Of a stretch of DNA of 64,000 bases, positions 30,670 through 38,915 are shown in pieces. The notes below the pieces were generated by a model. It saw only the letters and a list, made by a program, of their open reading frames with translations. It did no database searches and was not told where the DNA came from. This DNA comes from Oligoflexia bacterium. GTDB lineage: Bacteria > Bdellovibrionota > Bdellovibrionia > JABDDW01. The stretch spans positions 88,360-152,359 of the forward strand of contig JADJXN010000005.1 of the NCBI GenBank assembly GCA_016715815.1, given 5' to 3'. Each line of letters begins with the position of its first letter. Positions within the stretch are counted from its first letter, which is position 1. Made by a program: the position numbers and the translations under genes.

Positions 30670-31074
30670 TTATTTTAGTCCAATGGCTTTAAGCCATAAA
30701 TCTGTGGCGGGTATTAATTTTCGAGTGGCAAGGTCAAAAAAACCAAAAACAAAATCAGCCTGGCAGGCCTTTTCATTATTTTGGTTATAAATAGTTTGAC
30801 TTAGTTTTCCAATTTTACCTTCAAAGCTAACTGAGTGAGTTTGAATATTAATAAACTCTCTTAGTTTTAGCTCTTTTAAAAATTGCATCTTTACTTCTAA
30901 AACTACAGGACCTTTTTTCAGCTCATGAACCTTTTGGAGGCTATAACCATTTTTGGTAATAAGCTCCCACCGAGCTTCTTCTAAAAGAGTTAAATAGGCA
31001 GCGTTATTAACATGACCAAAGGTGTCTAGGTGGGATTCTTTAATTTGAACTTTGTAATTAAATTCTTTTTGCAT
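30670..31074 (-). CDS. Acyl-CoA thioesterase-like hot-dog protein
   Basis: 134-residue 4HBT-family protein with the signature KESHLDTFGHVNNAAYLTLL (Asp and hot-dog helix) and EEARWELITKNGYSL. It is a second, diverged YbgC-like thioesterase only 1.2 kb from the first, and convergent with pgsA (four bases apart). Its start is preceded by a strong 13-base inverted repeat. Confidence 0.85.
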   Translation of the reverse strand: MQKEFNYKVQIKESHLDTFGHVNNAAYLTLLEEARWELITKNGYSLQKVHELKKGPVVLEVKMQFLKELKLREFINIQTHSVSFEGKIGKLSQTIYNQNNEKACQADFVFGFFDLATRKLIPATDLWLKAIGLK

Positions 31075-31085
31075 CGAATTTACCT

Positions 31086-31120
31086 GATATCAGATATCAA
31101 GATATTGGATATCTGATATC
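31086..31120. promoter_or_regulatory. Perfect 13-base inverted repeat upstream of the thioesterase gene
   Basis: GATATCAGATATC (31086-31098) and GATATCTGATATC (31108-31120) are exact inverted arms with a nine-base spacer, ending 12 bases before the ATG at 31074. The arms are themselves built of GATATC units. This looks like an operator for a dimeric repressor, or a hairpin in the leader; no repressor gene is adjacent. Confidence 0.55.
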
Positions 31121-31167
31121 GGAGTGGTTCTGGAGCGGGTTATTAGGACTATCCTAAGCCCGCGTTA

Positions 31168-31314
31168 ATGCTCAATTTAATAAAGTCTGGCAAGTATTGG
31201 CAAGCAGTTTTAGACCCTAACTTGAAAAAGGGAGACCAGATTCCCTTTTTCTTCGTTCTTTGGCAGGACAATTCCAAGTTCCTCAGTTGCTCCTTGGGTG
31301 TCTTCTGCGATTAA
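31168..31314 (+). CDS. Possible 48-residue small protein at the edge of the accessory region
   Basis: An ATG at 31168 opens a 48-codon frame, beginning MLNLIKSGKYWQAV and ending SCSLGVFCD, just before the IS element. Composition looks protein-like (balanced, few rare runs), but no clear ribosome site precedes it and I do not recognise it. It may be a genuine small gene or the remnant of a longer one cut during IS-associated rearrangement. A 10-base hairpin (31224-31251) lies inside it. Confidence 0.3.
   Translation: MLNLIKSGKYWQAVLDPNLKKGDQIPFFFVLWQDNSKFLSCSLGVFCD
31224..31251. terminator. Hairpin resembling a terminator
   Basis: GAAAAAGGGA and TCCCTTTTTC form a perfect 10-base stem with an eight-base loop, followed by CTTCG rather than a pure T run. 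It could act as a bidirectional terminator, but it also sits inside the possible 48-codon frame, so the call is weak. Confidence 0.35.
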
Positions 31315-31403
31315 GCGTAAATAGCTGACCTTCCCCCCAAAAATAGTACCAGTTTAAATCGGAGAGACGCTGTGTCATATTAATAACCCTAAGGAGGTTA
31401 GAT

Positions 31404-31670
31404 ATGCGCGGTAAAAGGTATTCTGATGAGACAATTATTAAAATATTAAAGGAGCATGAGTCTGGAATTAAATCTAAAGATATTTGTAGAACCCATGGGA
31501 TAAGTGCCTCAACATTATGGGAGTGGAAGAACAAGTATCAGGGGATGGAAAAATCAGATTTGCAAAGATTAAAGCTTTTAGAGGATGAGAATAGAAAGCT
31601 AAAGAAGCTGGTAGCAGATCTTAGTTTAGACAACATGATTTTAAAGGATGTGAACTCAAAAAAGTGGTAG
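31404..31670 (+). CDS. IS3-family transposase OrfA (copy 1)
   Basis: 88 residues: a helix-turn-helix (RYSDETIIKILKEHESG, CRTHGISASTLWEWKNKY) followed by a leucine-zipper helix (LKLLEDENRKLKKLVADL), the DNA-binding subunit that normally fuses to OrfB by -1 frameshifting. An AAGGAGG ribosome site precedes the ATG. The frame ends at an A-run where OrfB should begin (AAAAAAG); the copy-2 sequence differs here by small indels. Confidence 0.9.
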   Translation: MRGKRYSDETIIKILKEHESGIKSKDICRTHGISASTLWEWKNKYQGMEKSDLQRLKLLEDENRKLKKLVADLSLDNMILKDVNSKKW

Positions 31671-31737
31671 GGACACAGGCCAAGAGGGATGCAGCTGAAT
31701 ATTCAATAAAGGATCATCAGATCAGTCAGAGGCATGC

Positions 31738-32497
31738 ATGTGCTCTTTTACCCTTTCAAGATCTACATACAAGTATAAGCCAAAGCAAAGTGATAGGAAT
31801 GAGTTTTTAAAAATAAAGCTAAAATCTTTGGCATTACAAAGAAGAAGGTTTGGGTCACCAAGGCTGTATGTAATGTTACGTCGTGAAGGGGTAATAGTGA
31901 ATCACAAAAGGGTTGAGAGAATATATCAGCAAGAGGGGCTACAGATAAAAAAGCGCAAGAAGAAGCGTCAAACAGCGCCATTAAGAATTGTTACTCCACT
32001 ACCAGAAAGGCCAAATGAGAGATGGAGTATGGATTTTGTTAGTGACCAGTTATCAAATGGGAAAAGATTTAGGACTTTAAATGTGGTTGATGACTATACC
32101 AGGGAGTGTTTAGCCATAGAGGTTAATGCAAGCTTGCCTGGTTATAAGGTGATCCAAGTTTTAGAAAGTAATAGATGAGAGAGAAAGACCTAAAATAATA
32201 GTTTGTGATAATGGCCCTGAGTTTTCAGGGGCATTACTGGATGTGGAGTTTTAAAAATAATATAAAGCTAGATTTTATAAGCCCTGCAGACCTGTGGAGA
32301 ATTGTTTTATAGAAAGTTTTAATGGAAGATTTAGAGATGAGTGTTTAAATGAAAATTGGTTTATAAATTTAGAAAAAGCTAAAGAAATAATTGAACTGTG
32401 GCGAGAAGATTACAACACTGCAAGGCCACATAGTTCACTTAATAACTTAACACCAAGTGAATTTGTGGAACAACACAGGCTTAAACATAAAACCTGA
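31738..32497 (+). pseudogene. IS3-family transposase OrfB (copy 1), frameshifted
   Basis: DDE-integrase half of the transposase. The first piece has the HTH-like RRRFGSPRLYVMLRREGV and the first catalytic Asp in WSMDFVSD, then breaks near 32165 (two bases missing relative to copy 2) and again near 32240; the last piece (32294-32497) keeps the catalytic Glu region ESFNGRFRDECLNENW and ARPHSSLNNLTPSEF. Inactive as it stands. Confidence 0.88.
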
Positions 32498-32621
32498 TGC
32501 AGTGTCTCTCCATTCCTAACTGGGCGGAAAAAGGGGGAAGGTCATGTCCTACTTATATAAGGGTTAGAAGGCCCAAGAAAGTAGGCAAGTCCTGGGTCAT
32601 CACGTTTCATTCTACGTGCGT

Positions 32622-34238
32622 TTATTGTTGTTTTATTCTGTCGCTATCTTTAGCGTTACGAGCAAGTTTTTCTAGGAGTGAGGCTATTTTTTGCTCTGGC
32701 ACATTTCCATCCAGGCGGCGAGCTACTAACTGAATAAGATGTTTTTGATCGCGGTAATGGTGAATTTCAAGAATAGCATCAAACACTTTTTCCACGAGAT
32801 CCTGATCACTTTCGTTCATTCCACTTACAGCTAATTCGAGTTTATGTACGGCTTCTCTTTCATCCAATATTTGATCTGGTGTTTTGGGAGGAGCACCTAG
32901 TACCTTAGTTCTTCGAGGTATTCCTTCTACTTTAACATCTTCAACTTGGTATAAAATCAGAGGTAGATGTGTCGTATGAGGCGGAGATCGTCGTCTTATT
33001 TCATTGGGATTTAATCCTGCTTCCCAAATAGTTTTATCCCATGATCCATACAATCTTTTTGAAGCATTGAGAATGCTGTAGCCGCTGATAGCAAGGCCAA
33101 ATCTTTTTTCTAGAAAAGTTAGAATTTTTTTTGATTCTCTAATCATCGCTGTGGAATGCAGTTCAAATTCGTTAATATGAAGAGCATGAATAATGTTGAT
33201 AATGCCTTCTTTGTCTCCAACATACTGAGCTGAATGTTTGCGAATTGTACTTGGTGTGAGTCCAGAGTATTTTAAAAATTCATCCCATGACCCAAAAGTT
33301 TTTCTCCCGATTCGATAGATACTACTACCTTGAATTTTTCTACCTGAGTTATTAATAATAATTGTTTTAAGTTTATCGCTAGAATTTGCAAATATACTTG
33401 CTACATTCAGCTGCACATTAGATTCATATAGAGCTCTTAAAATTTTTCGGATCGTTCGCTTTTTCCATTTAAATCGTGCAAGTCGTATTTTTACAGGATT
33501 AAGTCCTGCATCTGTTAGGGCTTTATCCCATGATCCAAAATTATGAAAAGCACAAGAATAGAGACTACGGCCCACTTTGCCTTTTCCTGTGGTTTTTTTA
33601 ATTATCTGAAAAATCTTACTCCCTCTAGCTCGGTCTAACTGTATATTTGAGGCATTAAGAAAAATTTTTTCTCGATTGAGAGCTTGAATTACTTTTATGG
33701 TTTTTAATTTACTCCAAAAGGGTTTTTCTTTTATTTGCTCTATGTCCAAACCTGCTTCTATCAGCGCGGTATCCCATGACCCAAAATATCTTCGGGCAGC
33801 TTCATGCAGACTACAGCCTGTTGTGGATCTATTGGTAGTTTGTTTTAGCAAACGTGTTGTTGCTCTTGTTTTATCACGATGAATACTTTTAACGGTTAAT
33901 GGATAACCCATTCGAGAGAGGAGGCGAATTGAGTTAGTAATGATTTCTTGATTCCAAAAATAATTATGCGTGGAACCCCTTCGGCTTAAACCACATTCCC
34001 TCATTGCCCATGACCATGAACCAAAATATTTACATGCAATACTGTGGAGTTCCTGTCTTGATGTAGGCCTGCCAACAATTCTACTCAGTGTAAGGTCTGG
34101 CAGAGGTGTTCTATTTACATATAGATTTTTAATAGAAAGACGATGATTCCTTCGGTGTAATTCTAAAATTAGTTGAATGACTAGCTCCCGATCCCAACCG
34201 TCCCGCTGTTTTGTTATTGAAACCGAAGAGCTAGCCAT
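32622..34238 (-). CDS. Protein of five homing-endonuclease-associated repeats
   Basis: 538 residues made largely of five units of about 75-80 residues, at roughly 15-88, 94-168, 174-250, 254-328 and 337-411. Each starts with a helical segment rich in Ile/Leu and Arg, and ends with the hallmark FGSWDKALTDAGLNP (variants YFGSWSWAMRECGL, YFGSWDTALIEAGL, TFGSWDEFLKYSGL, LYGSWDKTIWEAGL). This is the repeat found beside HNH homing endonucleases (HNH_repeat type) and is thought to bind DNA. The last ~110 residues are unique. No nuclease motif is visible. Overlaps the upstream HTH gene by eight bases; last gene of a five-gene set. Confidence 0.7.
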   Translation of the reverse strand: MASSSVSITKQRDGWDRELVIQLILELHRRNHRLSIKNLYVNRTPLPDLTLSRIVGRPTSRQELHSIACKYFGSWSWAMRECGLSRRGSTHNYFWNQEIITNSIRLLSRMGYPLTVKSIHRDKTRATTRLLKQTTNRSTTGCSLHEAARRYFGSWDTALIEAGLDIEQIKEKPFWSKLKTIKVIQALNREKIFLNASNIQLDRARGSKIFQIIKKTTGKGKVGRSLYSCAFHNFGSWDKALTDAGLNPVKIRLARFKWKKRTIRKILRALYESNVQLNVASIFANSSDKLKTIIINNSGRKIQGSSIYRIGRKTFGSWDEFLKYSGLTPSTIRKHSAQYVGDKEGIINIIHALHINEFELHSTAMIRESKKILTFLEKRFGLAISGYSILNASKRLYGSWDKTIWEAGLNPNEIRRRSPPHTTHLPLILYQVEDVKVEGIPRRTKVLGAPPKTPDQILDEREAVHKLELAVSGMNESDQDLVEKVFDAILEIHHYRDQKHLIQLVARRLDGNVPEQKIASLLEKLARNAKDSDRIKQQ

Positions 34239-35348
34239 TCGCGGTTTCTTTATTGAAGGTTACATAGATTGGGTCCATTGAATCCGCATAGCTTTTTATT
34301 AAAGAAATCCATAAACCCAATTCACTTTCTGGTTCAATTTTACCATTTTTATTATTTGCAGCAATTTCAACTGCTAAAACGAATCTTCTAATTTTTTCTG
34401 CTTTTTCCCACGAGTTGATTTGGGATTCAATTTTACGGAGTTGTTCTTCTTTTTTTCGTTTGCGCTCTTCTTCTTCGCGTCGCTCACGTTCTTTTTGTTC
34501 ACATTCCCTTTGCCATTTTTCTTGTTCAATTCGTCTCATTTTTAAAAATTCAGAAGCCTTAGCGAGGGCGTTGATAAATGATTCCACCTTGCTATTGAAA
34601 GTATTTGATTTAGTATCGCTCCAAGTTTTCTGAATGCTCTCTCCAACATATGTATCAATGATAATGCTAAGCTTACCCGTTGGAAGATATTCAAAGTCTC
34701 TTCTTGGTCCCCATTTTTGATCACACGTAAACTTGATCTTTTTTGTAACCTGCTCCTCTATGTGAAATTTAATTTGTTCTCCGCAAACATTCACTTGCGT
34801 GAACCATTCATCCCAGTCATGATTGTTGGTATTTCGAACTATGGAAACTTCGTAGTTGAGTTGTTCAAAATTTTTTATAATAACGTCCATTACGCTGAGT
34901 GCCCGATCAATACTATCTTTTGTGACAGCAATATTGAGGCTTTGATCTTTAGGTGTCAGTCTTCCAAACTTATCTGGGTATGAAGGTTTGAAATTTTTTC
35001 TAGTTTTTTCTACCAGAGGATGAGGGGGAGTTATCTCCACACTCTCTTTAGTTTCCATTTTTATGTTTTTTGAATCAATTTTATCGCTCTTATAGATAGT
35101 TACTTGTGAATTCTCCAACGCTAATACTGGAAGTGGTGGCTGAGGAATTTTATATCCGTACTGGATCTTTTGCCAATAACCAGGTGGTGGTCGAGGAATT
35201 GTATGTTTCTCCATAATTTACTAATATCCTGATCTCTAACGTTATATTCCTTTGCAAGCGCCCTTACAGAGGTATTCCAAACCTTTTCATAGAGTTGTTC
35301 TCTAGTTAAAGTAATGAGATTAGTTTCTTCATTTATTATTGCGACCAT
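34231..35348 (-). pseudogene. HTH-domain protein with coiled-coil, split by a one-base frameshift
   Basis: An ATG at 35348 opens a frame with a helix-turn-helix-like segment (LTREQLYEKVWNTSVRALAK, then EYNVRDQDISKL) that goes out of frame at about 35205-35210. The next frame opens HTIPRPPPGYWQKIQYG, which normally follows that HTH in homologues as one protein. Adding one A to the AGAAAC run joins them. The rest of the second piece (to 34231) has a charged coiled-coil (RRIEQEKWQRECEQKERERR and following, residues about 225-265). The second piece has its own ATG at 35214, so two-protein expression by coupling is also possible. Function unknown; likely DNA-binding. Confidence 0.7.
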
Positions 35349-35352
35349 TTTT

Positions 35353-35580
35353 TTAATTAGCGAAACTCCCACATCGTGTATTTTCAAGCATTCGATCCAG
35401 GTCGGCTCTTTTAAATCGTAGTCGGCCTTGTAACTTGTAAAATGGAATGTGCCCTCTATAAACTTGTGTTCTAAGGGCTTTGACGGATACTCTCAGATAG
35501 GTGGCGGCTTCTTCTGAATTCATCCACACTAAATTATCGGCAGATTTTTTTGCACATTCCTGAAAAGACTTTTCGTTCAT
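35353..35580 (-). CDS. Excisionase/MerR-type helix-turn-helix protein (third of three)
   Basis: 75 residues. After a 15-residue lead, WMNSEEAATYLRVSVKALRT starts the HTH_17 winged-helix fold seen in phage excisionases and AlpA-like regulators; VYRGHIPFYKLQGRLRFKRADL is the wing. It begins 16 bases after its sister at 35597 and ends four bases before the frameshifted HTH gene. Probably DNA-binding regulator or recombination directionality factor; no integrase is in the window. Confidence 0.8.
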   Translation of the reverse strand: MNEKSFQECAKKSADNLVWMNSEEAATYLRVSVKALRTQVYRGHIPFYKLQGRLRFKRADLDRMLENTRCGSFAN

Positions 35581-35596
35581 AGATTCTCCATCGTGA

Positions 35597-35845
35597 TTAT
35601 TTTTTTCTAATTGAGGTATAGAATTTTTGTTTTTCCATTTCTTGTTTATTCACATTTGAATAACTAGCAGTGACCTCTCGCCTTAGATCTTCTAGTCGAA
35701 AACGTAATCGTCGTCCTAGTTTGTAGGATTTTATTTGACCTCTGAAGACCTGAATGCGGAGTGCATTTGCACTTATTAGTAGGTATTTTGCGGCTTCGTT
35801 AGTTGAAAGCCACTCAATGGGTACAGCTTTATGATCTATTGCCAT
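35597..35845 (-). CDS. Excisionase/MerR-type helix-turn-helix protein (second of three)
   Basis: 82 residues, HTH_17 type: WLSTNEAAKYLLISANALRI (helix-turn-helix) and VFRGQIKSYKLGRRLRFRLEDL (wing). Closely similar to the 35353-35580 protein, so the pair looks like a tandem duplication. Its ATG overlaps the upstream gene by ten bases. Confidence 0.82.
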   Translation of the reverse strand: MAIDHKAVPIEWLSTNEAAKYLLISANALRIQVFRGQIKSYKLGRRLRFRLEDLRREVTASYSNVNKQEMEKQKFYTSIRKK

Positions 35846-36090
35846 GGTATTCTCCTTCTATCTAGCCATTGGGAGATATCCGTGACTCGAAATCTTACGG
35901 CTCTCCCAATCTTAAAGTAAGGAAGCCCTTCTTCAGCCATAAGTTTGCTGATAAAGCTACTGGATACTCCAAATGCTGTAACTAGTTCCTTTTTTGAAAT
36001 TAATGTCTCAAACATAACTCTTTCGATCGCCATGATTTTACTCGAAATATATTGACCTTGTTTTTTCTCTTTTCCATTTTGTAAATGCAT
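35836..36090 (-). CDS. Excisionase/MerR-type helix-turn-helix protein (first of three)
   Basis: 84 residues; the ATG follows GGAGG by a short gap. The HTH_17 domain is in the C-terminal 55 residues (LISKKELVTAFGVSSSFISK and the wing LPYFKIGRAVRFRVTDIS). The N-terminal 30 residues are charged and unrelated to its sisters. Probably the promoter-proximal gene and autoregulator of the set; the 276 bases upstream to 36366 show no other gene. Confidence 0.82.
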   Translation of the reverse strand: MHLQNGKEKKQGQYISSKIMAIERVMFETLISKKELVTAFGVSSSFISKLMAEEGLPYFKIGRAVRFRVTDISQWLDRRRIPWQ

Positions 36091-36366
36091 ATTTCCTCCA
36101 TTCCCTCAGATGTATTCATTCAATCTATACCTGTAAGTGATTTCAGAGGATGTCTGAAAGCATTTTTTTCATTTTTGGAAACAAGGACCACAATATGCTG
36201 TGTACATTCAATGGTTAAAATAAGCTGTAGATGACAAACTACTTAGAAAGATATTGGTAGAAGTTAAAGTTGATTTGAGAAATTCTAAGTTATCAGTATT
36301 TTTGAGAATTATTGAGTGGGAATTGTTTTAGTCTATATCCCGAATAATGAGCTATTTGACCAAATT

Positions 36367-36576
36367 TTAACTTTTCAGCCATCTTTGAAAAGCAACTCCA
36401 GCCCAAATTGCTTCAACAAGTCCAAAAGGCCATGCACCCTGTAAAAATCCATAAATAGATCCTAGTAGGCACGACACCGAAAAACCGAGGATGTACCAAC
36501 GGCTTTTCTTCTCAAGAGCGTAGCAAATTAACATGGCTGTAACAGAAAACAGTCCAAATAAATTAAGAATATTCAT
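36367..36576 (-). CDS. Small two-to-three-helix inner-membrane protein
   Basis: 69 residues, mostly hydrophobic (LFGLFSVTAMLICYALEKK, ILGFSVSCLLGSIYGFLQG, LVEAIWAGVAFQRWL). This matches a widespread small membrane protein family of unknown function. Follows the thioredoxin-like gene by three bases, so they are likely co-transcribed. Confidence 0.72.
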   Translation of the reverse strand: MNILNLFGLFSVTAMLICYALEKKSRWYILGFSVSCLLGSIYGFLQGAWPFGLVEAIWAGVAFQRWLKS

Positions 36577-36579
36577 GTT

Positions 36580-36840
36580 TCATACCTTCATTATTAGCGC
36601 TCTAAGTTGTTCAACGTCCGGAACTTTTAATGAACAACCGCCATCAGATGATGAAATGGAGCCAAAAATTATTTCTTCATTCCTAAGAATCGTGGGAGAT
36701 GAGTAATTCTTTAATGGATGATGCGATGAAAGTTCATTCTGATTAATTTCTTCAAAATCAAAGCCACCATCTTTTAAAGTACGCCTGATTTTTTCAACAT
36801 TCGGGCAACCTTTAAAATAAATTAGTTTTAATTTTTTCAT
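36580..36840 (-). CDS. Small thioredoxin-fold protein
   Basis: 86 residues with an N-terminal strand and site KLIYFKGCPNVEKIRRTL, where the usual CxxC has a single Cys, then SSPTILRNEEIIFG, as in small thioredoxin-like proteins often found next to mercury or redox genes. With only one active-site Cys it may bind metal or glutathione rather than reduce disulfides. Cytoplasmic; no signal peptide. Confidence 0.68.
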   Translation of the reverse strand: MKKLKLIYFKGCPNVEKIRRTLKDGGFDFEEINQNELSSHHPLKNYSSPTILRNEEIIFGSISSSDGGCSLKVPDVEQLRALIMKV

Positions 36841-37012
36841 CTATCTTTCTATCTCTATTCCATAGTTAATTGGGCAGTCTTACAGCTATTAGCACAGCTT
36901 CGGCAACAGGGGTATCAAAGTGGCAGGGGGCCCCCAATGCATTTAAAGAGCATTTACTTTTTACACAAAAAATCGATGGACGCAACGTTGAGAACTTGGT
37001 TATGTTATGCAC

Positions 37013-37423
37013 ATGAAGCTCATAGCTACGCTTATTTTTTTAACTTCATTTTCAACTCAAGCAGATAGTATTTCTGGTTATATTTTCCAAGGCGGCTGGG
37101 TTTACGTAGCTGAAAATTATTTACCTACAAAATTAACTTTTGAAAGATCTAATCAAGAAATCAAAATCAAGTTGGAACCCACAGTATCAACAGATAAATG
37201 CATTAAAACCTTTGGAACTGGAACTTTATCAAATACTTATCAACTTTGGTTTGTGGATGCGACCGGCTACACTTACAAACTTCCTGTTATTGAAAGTTGT
37301 GATAGCAAAGTTAAATATTTCAAACTTGAAATTGCCTTTTACAATGACACTCAAAAAGTGAAGCGCGTTTATCTTAGTCCTGACCGTAGAAAAGCCACAG
37401 CTTATTTCAGCAGCGAATACTAA
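37013..37423 (+). CDS. Secreted protein of unknown function
   Basis: About 136 residues from the ATG that gives a signal peptide (MKLIATLIFLTSFSTQA); the first ATG two codons upstream is also possible. The mature part is beta-rich with two Cys (DKCIK and ESCDSK). No family recognised. A 14-base inverted GC-rich stretch (AGACGCGGCCGTCT) just after the stop may be its terminator. Confidence 0.65.
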   Translation: MKLIATLIFLTSFSTQADSISGYIFQGGWVYVAENYLPTKLTFERSNQEIKIKLEPTVSTDKCIKTFGTGTLSNTYQLWFVDATGYTYKLPVIESCDSKVKYFKLEIAFYNDTQKVKRVYLSPDRRKATAYFSSEY

Positions 37424-37601
37424 ATTTTTTTAAAGACGCGGCCGTCTAGGATTTTAGTATTCAGCTTTAATGCTACCAAAATGCCCCAAACGTTGCTCTT
37501 TTTCATCTCTAAGCACCGCATAAACAATCTAAACCTTAACAGTCCGGGTATAAGCATTGCTTAAGTCACGGGGAAACGTTTGATGGTAAGAGGTGTTATC
37601 C

Positions 37602-38903
37602 ATGAGTAAAAAAATTAATCGCATCATATTAATAACCACTTTATTTTTTAGCTCCTTTGCATTTGGACAATATTCAGAAAATCCACGTTGGATAAAAACC
37701 ATGGAAATTCCTGATTATGAAAATGCAGAAACTCTACATAACGGTGCAGCCTTCATAAAATCTTTACCTCAAATGGAAAGTCTAAAACTTAGAACCTATG
37801 TTTTAGAAAAAACTCCTTGGTCTACTTCTTACTGGCCTATCGCCAAAGGACAAATAGCTAATCGGTATGCTGACCCAGCTTATCCAAAAAGTAAAGATTG
37901 GCAGCAAAATTACTCCAGTTTTGTTTCGTCACCTACTTCTTCATTAATTTCAGCTGGACGATATCATCATCTATCTCCTGCAGAAAAATATGATTTTTTA
38001 GTAGGAGATTATAATTTCACATTAACTCAATCCATGTGGAGAAAAGTTCAAAATTATGCGTCTACAAATGGAGTTATTCCTAGTTGGGCAGGGATCTGTC
38101 ATGGATGGGCACCCGCTTCACTAGTGTATGATGAGCCTGTAAGATCCGTAACGCTTACTGCGGCCAATGGTGCATCCATAAAATTTAATCCTACTGATAT
38201 TAAAGCTCTTGCTTCGCAGTTATGGGCTGAAGAATCAAAAGTTAATTTTATAGGAAAAAAATGTAAAGTTAGCAGCCCTGCAAGAAACAGTATTGGAGAG
38301 GTGGACAAACAAGAATGCGAAGATATTAATCCAGGCACCTGGCATTTAGCAGTTGTCAATTCCATTGGGGTTTTAAAGCAGGGATTTATTATGGATGCTA
38401 CTTATGATTATGAAATTTGGAATCATCCAGTTTATGGATATGAGTACTCATACTTTAATCCTCAAACTTTAGAACCTACAAATTTTTGGAAAAAAGCTTT
38501 AACTAATATTGGCAGTTTAACGGTAGATAAGTTTAAAAATTATCGCGCGAAAAATGCGGCTTATCTTGTTGGTGTGATAATGAATGTCCGTTACATGGTG
38601 GAAACAAATCCTAATTCTTCTGAAGGTTCATCTAAAATGGCCAAGGTTATCCGCTATGTTTACGATTTAGAATTAGATAGCAGTATGAATATTGTAGGTG
38701 GTGAATGGTATACAACTATGCATCCTGATTGGATTTGGATACCCAAGTCTCCTCATCCTACTACAGGCAACCCAAATCTAACAAGTACATGGAGTGGCAG
38801 AGGACCCCTTCCCACCGAGTGGATTCAAGCAGCACCAAGATATTCATCTCGCAGCGAACCATTAGCAGCAATTGTTGAAACGTTGATTAGTCTTTCTAAA
38901 TAA
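37602..38903 (+). CDS. Secreted transglutaminase of the Phytophthora GP42 elicitor family
   Basis: 434 residues from the ATG that follows an AAGAGG ribosome site (the frame itself opens three codons upstream on a GTG). A signal peptide (residues 1-22) is followed by LSPAEKYDFLVGDYNFT, then WAGICHGWAPASLV (Cys166-His167) and the C-terminal NIVGGEWYTTMHPDWIWIPK, which line up with the M81D/GP42 transglutaminase elicitors that crosslink glutamine and lysine side chains. It also has the middle block DINPGTWHLAVVN of that family. Likely exported to modify host or envelope proteins; role here inferred. A lipoprotein gene follows. Confidence 0.85.
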   Translation: MSKKINRIILITTLFFSSFAFGQYSENPRWIKTMEIPDYENAETLHNGAAFIKSLPQMESLKLRTYVLEKTPWSTSYWPIAKGQIANRYADPAYPKSKDWQQNYSSFVSSPTSSLISAGRYHHLSPAEKYDFLVGDYNFTLTQSMWRKVQNYASTNGVIPSWAGICHGWAPASLVYDEPVRSVTLTAANGASIKFNPTDIKALASQLWAEESKVNFIGKKCKVSSPARNSIGEVDKQECEDINPGTWHLAVVNSIGVLKQGFIMDATYDYEIWNHPVYGYEYSYFNPQTLEPTNFWKKALTNIGSLTVDKFKNYRAKNAAYLVGVIMNVRYMVETNPNSSEGSSKMAKVIRYVYDLELDSSMNIVGGEWYTTMHPDWIWIPKSPHPTTGNPNLTSTWSGRGPLPTEWIQAAPRYSSRSEPLAAIVETLISLSK

Positions 38904-38915
38904 AAAGGATTGACC

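Larger units (their letters stand above)
31326..32544 (+). mobile_element. IS3-family (IS407-like) insertion sequence, copy 1, decayed
   Basis: About 1.2 kb with ends TGACCTTCCCCC and GGGGGAAGGTCA, the TG...CA type. The imperfect inverted repeats extend inward through a shared GGAGAGAC about 45 bases in. Two reading frames (helix-turn-helix OrfA, DDE-integrase OrfB) identify the IS3 family; the OrfB sequence WSMDFVSDQLSNGKRF and TGACC ends suit the IS407 group. No matching target duplication is seen (AGC left, TGT right), unlike copy 2. OrfB is broken, so it cannot transpose on its own. Nearly identical copy at 60454-61661, same orientation. Confidence 0.9.

Noticed and set aside
32497..32733. 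Plus-strand frame after IS copy 1
   Set aside because: It crosses the IS end and overlaps the 3' end of the repeat-protein gene on the other strand; no ribosome site or protein features.
36926..36935. GGGGGCCCCC palindrome upstream of the thioredoxin-like gene
   Set aside because: A ten-base GC palindrome is striking in AT-rich DNA but has no partner feature or repeat; left as a curiosity.
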